Source: Sphingobacteriales bacterium (GTDB lineage Bacteria > Bacteroidota > Bacteroidia > Chitinophagales > CAIOSU01). Taken from it: 64,000 nt of DNA. The notes below the pieces were generated by a model. It made no database searches and was not told the DNA's origin. It worked only from the letters and a program-made list of their open reading frames with translations. Location: contig JAIXUD010000021.1 in NCBI GenBank assembly GCA_027483645.1, positions 434,001 through 498,000 on the forward strand. Direction: 5' to 3'. Shown here piece by piece: positions 8,994-15,956 of the stretch (positions within the stretch are counted from its first letter, which is position 1; each line of letters starts with the position of its first letter). A program made the position numbers and the translations under genes.

Positions 8994-9401
8994 GAAGATT
9001 TTAATCAGGTCTTCCCGTGTCAGCTTAAGCAGCTCTTCATAGGCAGCTTTGTTTGCTGCGCCATCAGGGGCGAACAGGTCTTGCTTGAGCGTTGCGATAT
9101 GCGCCTTGATGATTTTGTGAAAATGCTCTATCGCAATGTTGTTAGCGGCATCAACGGCCTGATCTGTGTCTTTTGCCGTGAGCGGGTTTTTCTTCAGAAC
9201 GTCATAAGGCGCATAAAGAAACCATGAGCGTCCGTCTTTCTCAACTCGAAAAAAAATGTCTTCGGTCAAATGGCCATGATGAAGGCTATCTTCAATTTTT
9301 TTCCAAACCAAGGGCAGTTGTATCTCGAGGGGTTTAGCAGATTGTGACACGCATCTGAATTTAATCTCGCTCCGGAAAAATAAGTTTTTTACGCTTATCA
9401 T
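8967..9401 (-). CDS. Unknown protein, fourth gene of a membrane-protein operon
   Basis: A soluble-looking protein of 144 residues with no signal peptide. It contains a WKKIEDSLHHGHL block and a long Ala/Lys-rich helical C-terminus. I do not recognise a family. The start overlaps the previous gene by 41 bases; the only ATG in frame was used, but a later non-ATG start is possible. It is the last of four same-strand genes (10864 to 8967) whose junctions overlap or nearly touch, so it is presumably translated from the same message. The 3' end overlaps the convergent SRAP gene by 27 bases. Confidence 0.65.
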   Translation of the reverse strand: MISVKNLFFRSEIKFRCVSQSAKPLEIQLPLVWKKIEDSLHHGHLTEDIFFRVEKDGRSWFLYAPYDVLKKNPLTAKDTDQAVDAANNIAIEHFHKIIKAHIATLKQDLFAPDGAANKAAYEELLKLTREDLIKIFLSVGREKP

Positions 9402-9837
9402 CCCAATTCGACTGACTGGACAATGACCCTTGAATAATGCGCTTTAAGCTTCTTTTTACAGGTTCTCTCACGATTACAATTTCATTTTTTGAATTTTCGC
9501 CCCACTGTGCCAGCTCAGTCCATTCCAAAACTTCATAGCCTTCAGCATCTTCACGTACCGTCAGGTCTTTGACCAAACGACCGTGCAAGGCAGGATGGCC
9601 ACCACAATGAATATGACTGTTTTGATCCACATCGGCCTGTTGCGGTACTCGATATCTCGAAAGTTCTGCAAGCTCTTCTAACGTTGAATTTGAGAGATTG
9701 TATATGAGTTCAACCACATCTTTTACATACGCTGTTTTCCGCCGTCCATTGATTATTGCAGCTACGCGATCAACTTTCGCCTGAGAATTTCCGCCCCAGT
9801 CCCAAGTTATAAGCCAAGCAGTTTTGATCGTCTTCAT
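9361..9837 (-). CDS. Unknown cytoplasmic protein, third gene of a membrane-protein operon
   Basis: A protein of 158 residues beginning MKTIKTAWLITWDWGG. The N-terminal half looks like a small alpha/beta fold with a conserved WLITWDW start. The middle has HIHCGGHPALHG (about residues 93-105), rich in His and Cys, which could bind a metal or be a catalytic centre. No membrane segment. It begins one base before the stop of the upstream membrane gene, so translational coupling is likely. Function unknown; the soluble His-rich partner of two membrane proteins suggests a sensor or enzyme in a signalling or defence module. Confidence 0.68.
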   Translation of the reverse strand: MKTIKTAWLITWDWGGNSQAKVDRVAAIINGRRKTAYVKDVVELIYNLSNSTLEELAELSRYRVPQQADVDQNSHIHCGGHPALHGRLVKDLTVREDAEGYEVLEWTELAQWGENSKNEIVIVREPVKRSLKRIIQGSLSSQSNWDDKRKKLIFPERD

Positions 9838-10319
9838 TATACAAGGGTTTCATGAAGGTATTGGAAATACTGTTTGACAACGTGAAACCCGAAATAAATG
9901 ATAAATCCAACAAGTAAAAGAATAAGTTGTCCTTTTCGCAATGCTACATTTTTACGAGATATAGCAGACATCTCAACCCCCTTTTGTTGATACAAGGCGA
10001 ATTGCTGATCGGTCTTATTTTCCTTCCGACCTAAATTCAAATAATCATGATTAAGGATACCTCCAACTTCGATATTCTGGATCTGTTTATAACCAAAATA
10101 AAAGCTCATCGACCAACTAAATACAGCTAAGTACGGGAGCACAAAGCATAAAATATTAATCGCATCTCTTTGAGAAAGGATAATGCCTTTATCGAGTGAG
10201 GTCATAACATATGCGATTGCTGCCGCAGAAAGAGCCATCACGTAATAAACAAATTGAATTTGATGCGTTTTGGTCGAATAGAGCAACGTGTCCATCCGTT
10301 CCGTTTCTTCATTTTTCAT
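9837..10319 (-). CDS. Small membrane protein with about three TM helices, second gene of operon
   Basis: A protein of 160 residues. Three hydrophobic stretches are seen near residues 24-43, 51-75 and 129-148, with a polar segment rich in Lys, Gln and Asp between the second and third. There is no signal peptide. The layout recalls the small SLATT-type membrane effectors of nucleotide-signalling defence systems, but I cannot show homology. It is followed directly by the 158-residue gene (stop and start share base 9837) and preceded by a second three-TM protein, so the two may form one complex. Confidence 0.68.
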   Translation of the reverse strand: MKNEETERMDTLLYSTKTHQIQFVYYVMALSAAAIAYVMTSLDKGIILSQRDAINILCFVLPYLAVFSWSMSFYFGYKQIQNIEVGGILNHDYLNLGRKENKTDQQFALYQQKGVEMSAISRKNVALRKGQLILLLVGFIIYFGFHVVKQYFQYLHETLV

Positions 10320-10336
10320 TAATAGGAATTTACGAT

Positions 10337-10864
10337 TTAGGCGCTCTCTGCATTAAGTATGTAGATACTCAAGGCGAGTAGAAAAGTTATCGCTTGCAGA
10401 AAGAAAAATACCCAAGTGCCATTACCTAAGTACCGAGTGATATTATTTGTTTCCTCGATTTTTTTATCACTTTTTGGAATTACTACTTCTTTGTGTTCTT
10501 CGTCTTCGGGAATTTGTAATTTGTAATTTTCCTTGCGTCTTTTTGCGACTGAAAATGTTAATTGGAAATCAATAAATCGAGTAAACAATGCACAAAACCC
10601 AAAGAATAGAGACAAGTACAGACAGCAGCGGACGCTGAAAAGATTTTTAAAATTGTGAGCATCGTCATGCTGATCGAATACAAATCCCAGAAAAGCTAAT
10701 GCCAATGTAAACAAAAGACCTATCGTGAACGACATGAGATCCATTTTCTTGTCATGCCACCTGTTTATCCGCGCTTGATAAACATCCATCCAATAGCGTT
10801 CTTCGGAATTATATTTGAACTTTGATCTTGTCATTTGCAAACTATGTATGTGAATGTTTCCCAA
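10337..10864 (-). CDS. Small membrane protein with about three TM helices, first gene of operon
   Basis: A protein of 175 residues (165 if Met 11 at 10834 is the start). TM segments lie near residues 43-63, 72-95 and 153-172, with a charged loop containing EDEEHKEVVIPKSDKK between the second and third. The N-terminus is basic and aromatic, with RYWMDVYQARINRW before the first helix. The arrangement of helices matches the downstream 160-residue protein, so they may be distant paralogues. It starts a tight four-gene operon. The operon sits between the DNA-repair cluster and the ssb block of the mobile element and has no conjugation or repair signature. Confidence 0.66.
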   Translation of the reverse strand: MGNIHIHSLQMTRSKFKYNSEERYWMDVYQARINRWHDKKMDLMSFTIGLLFTLALAFLGFVFDQHDDAHNFKNLFSVRCCLYLSLFFGFCALFTRFIDFQLTFSVAKRRKENYKLQIPEDEEHKEVVIPKSDKKIEETNNITRYLGNGTWVFFFLQAITFLLALSIYILNAESA

Positions 10865-10952
10865 ACTTAAGGGTATATTCTCCAGAATGCTGTCGAATAA
10901 GTAAATTTATTTATTTTCTGGATGCTTCCTTCGAAACATTGATAAACTAATC

Positions 10953-10982
10953 TTGACAGGAAGCAATTCCTAGGATTATTAT
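10953..10982 (+). promoter_or_regulatory. Sigma70-like promoter of the first ssb gene
   Basis: TTGACA at 10953-10958 and TATTAT at 10977-10982 are 18 bases apart, a Proteobacteria-type promoter. The spacer contains GGAAGCAATTCCTAGG. The same combination, CTTGACAGG then AATTCCTA then GGTTATT, recurs at 14731-14760. Bacteroidota promoters normally have TTTG and TAnnTTTG boxes, so these look imported. Confidence 0.5.
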
Positions 10983-11031
10983 CCTTTCAAATCCCCACAA
11001 CTACGTCTATTTTTTGAAAGGAGAGAAGCCT

Positions 11032-11406
11032 ATGGCTTTGAACAATACCGTTACCCTTGTCGGTAATATTACCGGCGAGGCCCGTATCCATGACAAAAAC
11101 AACAAGCTCTTTGCAGCTTTTTCCATTGCCACCAAGGATAGCTACAAGGACAAAGACAACGACGAATGGAAGGACAAAAAGACCGAATTCCACTCCTGCC
11201 TTGTGTTTAAGCCTGAAACCGTACAGTTGATGAAGAGCTTCAAGAAAGGTGCCCGACTTGAGGTGCAAGGTACCCTGTCCTATCGCGAGTTCGAGATAAA
11301 GGTAAAAGGCCAGGTCAAGCCTATCAAGAAAAAGGAAGCCACTATCATCGCCCACAAGATAGAGCCTAAGCCCATTGCCAAAAAGGCGGAACCGGCATCG
11401 CCATAG
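11032..11406 (+). CDS. ssb: Single-stranded DNA-binding protein (first copy)
   Basis: A small SSB of 124 residues with one OB-fold, starting MALNNTVTLVGNI. The usual strands are visible (NNKLFAAFSIATKDSY, KGARLEVQGTLSYREF). It ends in a basic, Pro- and Ala-rich tail, without the acidic DDDIPF tip of replicative SSBs, so recruitment of host partners is probably reduced. The ATG at 11032 follows a good SD (AAGGAGAG). It is 217 bases upstream of a second, diverged ssb. Tandem ssb genes next to ArdC are typical of the leading region of conjugative elements, where the products coat the incoming strand. Confidence 0.88.
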   Translation: MALNNTVTLVGNITGEARIHDKNNKLFAAFSIATKDSYKDKDNDEWKDKKTEFHSCLVFKPETVQLMKSFKKGARLEVQGTLSYREFEIKVKGQVKPIKKKEATIIAHKIEPKPIAKKAEPASP

Positions 11407-11477
11407 AAGCCACTTTATATCTCGCCATTCATGGCCACGTAAAATTATTGACGATCCTTACAAACCCATTTCATCCC

Positions 11478-11569
11478 AGTCAATGACGCGGCCCTGACGG
11501 GTTGGCAGCATTGGATTTTTTTGCCAAGTCAAAAAAAGTCCTAATGCCCGCTATGACAGGGCTGTACTG
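11478..11569. other. Large nested hairpin between the two ssb genes
   Basis: The gap between the ssb genes folds into nested arms: CAGT (11478) with ACTG (11566), GCCCTG (11491-11496) with CAGGGC (11557-11562), and a central GGATTTTTTT / AAAAAAAGTCC stem (11513-11541). The A/T-rich stem is asymmetric and does not look like a simple terminator. It may be an ssDNA promoter or single-strand origin used on the incoming strand. Confidence 0.4.
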
Positions 11570-11622
11570 GCTTTGTCTTGTCGGACACGTCATTTCACTC
11601 TAACCATGAAAGGAATACAAAA

Positions 11623-11985
11623 ATGGCATTCAACAACACCGTAACGCTTATCGGCAACCTCGGACAAGAGGCTAAGATCATCGAACAAGAGGGCAGCAAA
11701 ACCTTCGCAACCTTCTCGATAGCTACAGCCGATAGCTACCAGCTCGAAAACGGCGAATGGGAAACGAAGGACACTATCTGGCACCGCCTGATTTCTTTCA
11801 GCCCCGTCACCATCGAAAAGTTGCGCAGGCTAAAAGCCGGAACACGAGTGGAAATTATCGGCTCCCTTTCGTACCGTCCCTTCGAAACGATACTGCTGGA
11901 TGGTCGTGCTATCACCAAGTTGGAAGCGACGGTTATAGCCTCGAAGCTGGAGCTTAAGCCGCTCGTCAAGAAGCAAGCCGTCTAA
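11623..11985 (+). CDS. ssb: Single-stranded DNA-binding protein (second copy)
   Basis: A second SSB of 120 residues, starting MAFNNTVTLIGNLGQEAK after the SD AAAGGAA. The OB-fold matches the first copy in order of strands (TFATFSIATADSY, GTRVEIIGSLSYRPF), so the two arose by duplication, but the sequences differ at many positions. The C-terminus is basic (KPLVKKQAV) and again lacks an acidic tip. It is followed by a strong terminator at 12003-12041. Two diverged copies may be specialised for different strands or partners. Confidence 0.88.
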   Translation: MAFNNTVTLIGNLGQEAKIIEQEGSKTFATFSIATADSYQLENGEWETKDTIWHRLISFSPVTIEKLRRLKAGTRVEIIGSLSYRPFETILLDGRAITKLEATVIASKLELKPLVKKQAV

Positions 11986-12002
11986 ACCTTCAACTTTACC
12001 GC

Positions 12003-12041
12003 AAGGGCGTTCGGGAAACCGAGCGCCCTTTTCTTTTTTTT
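12003..12041 (+). terminator. Rho-independent terminator after the second ssb
   Basis: A 12-base-pair stem with one mismatch in the middle (AAGGGCGTTCGG ... CCGAGCGCCCTT) and a GAAA loop is followed by a long T run ending at 12041. It lies 18 bases after the ssb stop codon. Confidence 0.85.
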
Positions 12042-12070
12042 GTTTAAGAAGGGGTTGCACCCCTCACGCC

Positions 12071-12222
12071 GTCAACCGTATCCGCCAAATTTTTTCGGCT
12101 TCTTCCTTTTTCAAAGGCCGAAAAATTTTGGGAGATACCCCTCGGTTGACTGCGCACACCCGCTTTAGGGTGTGCATCCATGGGTTTAAGGAAGCGCATG
12201 GTATGCGCTCCGCTTAAACCCA
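12071..12222. other. Highly structured intergenic region with three consecutive stem-loops
   Basis: Three structures follow one another. The first has outer arms GTCAACCG (12071-12078) and CGGTTGAC (12143-12150), inner GTATC/GATAC, and a 15-pair stem with one mismatch between 12085-12099 and 12117-12131. The second is GCACACCC / GGGTGTGC at 12154-12175. The third is TGGGTTTAAG / CTTAAACCCA at 12181-12222 with an inner AGCGCAT / ATGCGCT stem. They lie between the ssb terminator and the SD of the next gene. They could be a folded ssDNA promoter (like Frpo of F-type plasmids), a single-strand origin, or an RNA leader. Confidence 0.55.
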
Positions 12223-12245
12223 GTTCTAAAAGGAAAGAGAAGTAA

Positions 12246-12575
12246 ATGAAAAACATCCAGACCAAAAGACTGACCGTAGGCGAGTTCTTTGAGCGATTTA
12301 CGCCCATCAAACACCCCGAACCGAACGAGGATGAATGGGGGCAGTATTTTTTCTGCACCTATGATCCCGATATAGGGTTTATCGAAGGCCTCGACCCTGC
12401 CCATGTCTGGACGGCCATCCGTAATACGGACGACTACAGCTTAATAATCGCCAGTGGCAAGATACTGACGAACCGCGTTCATTACCTTGTCTGCCTAGAG
12501 CCTGTACCCGAAGGTGTTTATTTTGGCTTTAAGCCAGACCGCAAGCCGCCTTGTTATCCGACAAGGAAAGTCTAG
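12246..12575 (+). CDS. Unknown leading-region protein, 109 residues
   Basis: A small soluble protein, acidic in its N-terminal half, beginning MKNIQTKRLTVGEFFERF, after the SD AAAGGAAAG. It contains aromatic-rich strands (WGQYFFCTYD, HYLVCLEPVPEGVYFGF) suggestive of a beta-rich fold. I recognise no family. It lies directly after the structured region at 12071-12222 and 7 bases before the next gene, so the two genes form an operon with ardC and the methylase-like gene. Small uncharacterised proteins in this position of conjugative elements are often anti-restriction or anti-SOS factors, but nothing in the sequence proves that here. Confidence 0.72.
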   Translation: MKNIQTKRLTVGEFFERFTPIKHPEPNEDEWGQYFFCTYDPDIGFIEGLDPAHVWTAIRNTDDYSLIIASGKILTNRVHYLVCLEPVPEGVYFGFKPDRKPPCYPTRKV

Positions 12576-12582
12576 GTGCGCC

Positions 12583-13041
12583 ATGAAAGATTTTGAAACG
12601 ATCGATTTCGTAAGGGAGCGCGAGGCCATCAAACTAGAATTCGGGCCACGCTATTATGCCGACGATGCAGCCACACAAAAAGCGGCGGATTTTTGGGGCG
12701 CAAAGTGTAACCCGCACGGCGTGATCGAGGGCTACACCACCGAAACCATTGCACAGGCCGGTGGGTGCTCGGGCAAGCTGGATTTCGCCCAAACCTCAAA
12801 AGGTTATTGGCTGATAGGCGCACATACGCAAACACCCGTCAGCGGCATGGGCTATGCCCCCTCAGTTTGGGATACTTGCGCCTATTGTTCTTACCACGAT
12901 GCACGGTTGGCCGGGATAGCCATTATCTCGGACTTTTTCAAAAACACCGCCGGAAATGCCAGCCCGTCCCTTGCCGCCGATATCCGCAAGATACTTGAGC
13001 AGCTACGAGCCGAGGAAACCCCGCAACTCACACTTTTCTAG
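12583..13041 (+). CDS. Unknown leading-region protein ending in a clamp-binding-like motif
   Basis: A protein of 152 residues starting MKDFETIDFVRER at ATG 12583, immediately after the previous gene. Two cysteines lie in WDTCAYCSYHDAR (about residues 103-115), with GGCSG near residue 60, so it may bind a metal. The C-terminus is QLTLF, which fits the beta-sliding-clamp pentapeptide QL(S/D)LF. The methylase-like protein two genes downstream ends in the same QLTLF. This suggests docking on the host clamp. No known family recognised. The gene is 18 bases before ardC in the same operon. Confidence 0.72.
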   Translation: MKDFETIDFVREREAIKLEFGPRYYADDAATQKAADFWGAKCNPHGVIEGYTTETIAQAGGCSGKLDFAQTSKGYWLIGAHTQTPVSGMGYAPSVWDTCAYCSYHDARLAGIAIISDFFKNTAGNASPSLAADIRKILEQLRAEETPQLTLF

Positions 13042-13059
13042 CCACAGGAGCGAAAACCA

Positions 13060-13977
13060 ATGACCCATGACATTTTCCTAGAAGTGACCAATAAGATTAT
13101 TGAAGTACTTGACCAAGTAAACCCCGACGATTACCAGCCGCCCTTTGCGGGCATGGCGGCGCAGGGCTTGCCGCTCAATCCCACCACCGGCAAGCATTAT
13201 CAAGGCGTGAACATTCTCGCCCTTTGGTTCAACCAACAAGCCCTGAAATTCACCGCCAACGAATGGGCGACTTTCAAGCAATGGCAGGACAAGGGCGCGA
13301 ACGTGCGCAAGGGTGAGAAGGGAAGCAAGGTTGTATTCTACAAAACGTTGCACATCGAGGAAGAGAACGCACAAGGCGAACTTGAGAACAACAAAATTCC
13401 CATGCTCAAGGTCTATACGGTTTTTAATGCTTGCCAAGTCGAAGGCTACGAAACCCAGGAACCAGCACCAGCAGTTGACCTTGTAACCCGCTTGGAATTG
13501 GTTGACCGTTTTTGCACGGCCACAAAAGCAGACATACGCCACGGGGAGGCGCGGGCGTATTACCACCGCATACATGACTATATCAACATGCCGGAAACCG
13601 CCGCTTTTGTGGATACCAAGCATTCACAGGCCACGGAAAATTATTACTCGACACTATTGCACGAGCTGACGCACTGGAGTGGCGCACCGCACCGCCTTGA
13701 CCGCGACAAGGCCAAAACGAGCAAGGAGCGCGATAAATACGCCTTTGAGGAACTTGTGGCGGAACTGGGCAGTGCTTTTTTAAGCGCCCAGCTTGGCGTT
13801 ACGCAATCCCCAAGGGAAGACCACGCCTTATATATCAAAAGTTGGTTGCAAGCCCTGAAAGACGATAAAAAGTATGTTTTCAGTGCGGCGGCTCAGGCCG
13901 CACGGGCGGCTGAATACCTTAACTCGCTGCAACCCGAAACCATCGAAACAGGAGGCTCACTTGAGCAAGCAGTTTAA
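13060..13977 (+). CDS. ardC: ArdC-like antirestriction protein with zincin domain
   Basis: The protein has 305 residues. The N-terminal part is an ArdC-type ssDNA-binding domain, with NPTTGKHYQGVNILALW near residue 44 and the WATFKQWQ and VRKGEKGSKVVFYK blocks. The C-terminal part is a metallopeptidase-like domain with HELTHW near residue 200. The family (as in plasmids pSa and R388) binds single-stranded DNA and protects entering DNA from restriction. The ATG follows AGGAG at a good distance. The last 17 bases overlap the methylase-like gene. With two ssb genes upstream it marks a leading region, transferred first. Confidence 0.9.
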   Translation: MTHDIFLEVTNKIIEVLDQVNPDDYQPPFAGMAAQGLPLNPTTGKHYQGVNILALWFNQQALKFTANEWATFKQWQDKGANVRKGEKGSKVVFYKTLHIEEENAQGELENNKIPMLKVYTVFNACQVEGYETQEPAPAVDLVTRLELVDRFCTATKADIRHGEARAYYHRIHDYINMPETAAFVDTKHSQATENYYSTLLHELTHWSGAPHRLDRDKAKTSKERDKYAFEELVAELGSAFLSAQLGVTQSPREDHALYIKSWLQALKDDKKYVFSAAAQAARAAEYLNSLQPETIETGGSLEQAV

Positions 13978-14689
13978 CGATATGGCCAAGGATTTAGAAA
14001 CCCTTGGCCGCAGCCATGACTTGTCAAAGGTCTTTAACGACCTTTTGACATTGGGTATTTGCAGCTTTCACCGAACGAACATTTTAAGCGAGCTTAGAGA
14101 AAGCGACCCCGTTAACGAGGCTTTGTATATGCAGACCATCAACCCCTATAAAATAGCCGAGCTGGAAACCATGGCGCTCATACTGGGGCAACTTCAGCTT
14201 AATGTGCTGGACAACCCCTATTCCGACCTATTGGGCGAATACTTCATGCTGGAAATCAGCAAAGGGCATAACGGGCAGTATTTTACCCCCGAGCATGTTT
14301 GCGATATGATGGCCCTTTTGCAAATGGACGACACCCAACCCCAGCGGCAAAGGGTGCTGGACCCTGCCTGCGGTTCGGGGCGAATGCTCTTGGCCTTTGC
14401 AAAGCATTCCCCCGATAACTATTTCTTTGGCGCGGACAACAGCAACACTTGCGCAAAAATGGCCGTGCTTAACTTTTTCTTGAACGGCATTCGTGGCGAA
14501 GTGGCTTGGATGGACAGCCTGCGCATGGAATATTACGGAGGTTGGCGGATAAATACGGAAGGGCTGGGCATTGTGCCTATCGAAAAGGAACAATCCTTTA
14601 TCTGGAGCGCCCCGCTTCCCAAGCCGGCAACGGATACGGATAAAGGCTTGCATGTTTCGTTGCCTAAGCAGCAATTGACCCTGTTTTAA
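13961..14689 (+). CDS. N6-adenine methylase-like protein with a TTG start, motif IV not seen
   Basis: The protein has 242 residues when started at TTG 13961, which has a perfect SD (AGGAGG at 13950-13955); ATG 13982 is an alternative. The SAM-binding motif I DPACGSGRML is clear (about residues 130-139), preceded by GQYFTPEHVCDMM as in type I HsdM-like and plasmid methylases. The catalytic NPPY/F motif expected further on is not present; the region reads WMDSLRMEYYGGWR. It may be a SAM binder without base methylation, or use a diverged active site. It ends in QLTLF, a clamp-binding-like tail also found on the 152-residue protein. The overlap with ardC implies coupled translation. Confidence 0.8.
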   Translation: MSKQFNDMAKDLETLGRSHDLSKVFNDLLTLGICSFHRTNILSELRESDPVNEALYMQTINPYKIAELETMALILGQLQLNVLDNPYSDLLGEYFMLEISKGHNGQYFTPEHVCDMMALLQMDDTQPQRQRVLDPACGSGRMLLAFAKHSPDNYFFGADNSNTCAKMAVLNFFLNGIRGEVAWMDSLRMEYYGGWRINTEGLGIVPIEKEQSFIWSAPLPKPATDTDKGLHVSLPKQQLTLF

Positions 14690-14730
14690 TCGTCTTTGCG
14701 CATACGATAATCTGCAAATGGCAGCTTTTC

Positions 14731-14760
14731 TTGACAGGCATTAATTCCTACGGTTATTTT
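14731..14760 (+). promoter_or_regulatory. Sigma70-like promoter, second copy of the ssb-promoter motif
   Basis: TTGACA at 14731-14736 and TATTTT at 14755-14760 are 18 bases apart. With the promoter at 10953 it shares CTTGACAGG, AATTCCTA and the GGTTATT block in the same spacing. It lies 42 bases before the start of a small gene with a strong SD. The shared spacer suggests a common regulator, or recent duplication. Confidence 0.5.
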
Positions 14761-14801
14761 ACGGCCAACCATAAAAAGACCATAAAACAGGGAGGGTATT
14801 A

Positions 14802-15095
14802 ATGCCTAAGTACAAACAAACCACTATTGCCGGAAAACTTGCAGCAGGTGCCCGCGCCATTTGGGCCGTTGCCACCCCCTTCATTGGCGAACGGCCTTTA
14901 GCCAGGAGCTTGCGGCATAGTATTTTGTCCCCCACTGCGGCAATAGGAATAAAAACGAAATCGCTTAGGACGCAAACGGAGGTTATAGGTATCGGTGCAG
15001 CTAAGCCATTTGATACCTTTAAATTCAGGACCGTTTTCATGGCCGGGAAAGTTTACTTTTTGCCAGCAAACGACAATGAACGACCTTCGGTTTGA
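14802..15095 (+). CDS. Small unknown protein of the leading region
   Basis: A basic protein of 97 residues, beginning MPKYKQTTIAGKLAAGARAIW, with SD GGGAGG 8 bases before the ATG. A moderately hydrophobic stretch near residues 17-26 (AIWAVATPFI) is too short to be a clear membrane span. No family recognised. It has its own promoter at 14731-14760 and its own terminator at 15117-15144, so it is an independent unit. The good signals make it real despite its size. Confidence 0.68.
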   Translation: MPKYKQTTIAGKLAAGARAIWAVATPFIGERPLARSLRHSILSPTAAIGIKTKSLRTQTEVIGIGAAKPFDTFKFRTVFMAGKVYFLPANDNERPSV

Positions 15096-15116
15096 ACATT
15101 AAAACCTATCAACTTT

Positions 15117-15144
15117 AAGAGCGCTTTAGGCGCTCTTTTTTTTT
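15117..15144 (+). terminator. Rho-independent terminator
   Basis: AAGAGCGC (15117-15124) pairs with GCGCTCTT (15130-15137) around a 5-base loop and runs into a T tract to 15144, 22 bases after the stop codon of the small gene. Confidence 0.85.
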
Positions 15145-15388
15145 GTTTTGCCGGATGGTGTTCGGGCAGGCAATGACAGCTTAAATGTGCAATCAAGAGA
15201 CAGCAATCGGGCATCCATAAACGGCTTGTTCGACACCAAATGGCCCCCATCAGGGCATTAACATAAATCGCATAAAAATATACAGACATCACGTCTAGGA
15301 GGGCTACCCCCTAGATACAGAACTGTCCAAAGCAGTCCCATGAACTTGGGCGAACTACATCGAAACTATATGGAAGGAAGGAGTTAAA

Positions 15389-15622
15389 ATGGAGAAACAG
15401 GCATATACGGTAAAGGAATTTTGCGCCGCTTTTGGCATAGGTAAGACGGTACTTTATGAGCTGTGGCAAGAGGGCAATGGCCCTAAAAAATTCAAAGTGA
15501 AAAAGAGAATACTCATCAGTCGCTCGGCGGCCAAGCAATGGCTTCTAAAGCAAGAAGGAAAGCTTCCGGCAAATGCAAAAACTTACACAGAGGGGTTTAA
15601 TTCTTGTATAAATTCCATTTGA
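15389..15622 (+). CDS. AlpA-like helix-turn-helix regulator / excisionase
   Basis: A protein of 77 residues with a MerR-type winged helix-turn-helix: YTVKEFCAAFGIGKTVLYELW (5-25) followed by the wing KKRILISRSAAKQWL. AlpA and Xis-type proteins of this size regulate excision and sit beside tyrosine integrases. Strong SD (AAGGAG) before the ATG. It is 334 bases upstream of the integrase, with repeated GGGGGTAC boxes between them. Confidence 0.8.
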   Translation: MEKQAYTVKEFCAAFGIGKTVLYELWQEGNGPKKFKVKKRILISRSAAKQWLLKQEGKLPANAKTYTEGFNSCINSI

Positions 15623-15956
15623 AAAAAGTGGTTAGAACAGCTAAAATTCAACTTGACAGGTCAACAGTTTTCTGAAAACTGGGACGGGGGTACATTAGGG
15701 GGTACATTTCCCGAGGCTCTAAAAATTATCATTTATTGTCAGTGGCTTATGGAGTGAATACGGTGCTATACCGCCCACCAATTTCCCAAAAACCACTCTC
15801 CGAATCCTTCCGTATCCTTCCGCCAAAGTCATGGCTGATAATGGTTTTGCAGAGTCTATCTATCCGCATCATTCCGGATCGTTTCGTTTACATCCGCTCA
15901 TTTTGGGGGTATAATGTGGGGTACAAGCAACTTTTCGATATAGGAGGTACCCCCAG
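15623..15956. repeat. Gap before the integrase with repeated GGGGGTAC boxes
   Basis: No gene is seen in this 334-base gap. It holds GGGGGTACATT twice (15686-15696 and 15698-15708), GGGGGTATAAT (15905-15915), GGGGTACAA (15918-15926) and the reverse form GGTACCCCC (15946-15954) directly at the integrase SD. A CTTGACAGG like that of the ssb promoters is at 15652-15660 but without a good -10. The boxes could be arm-type integrase sites or regulator sites controlling integrase expression. Confidence 0.5.
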
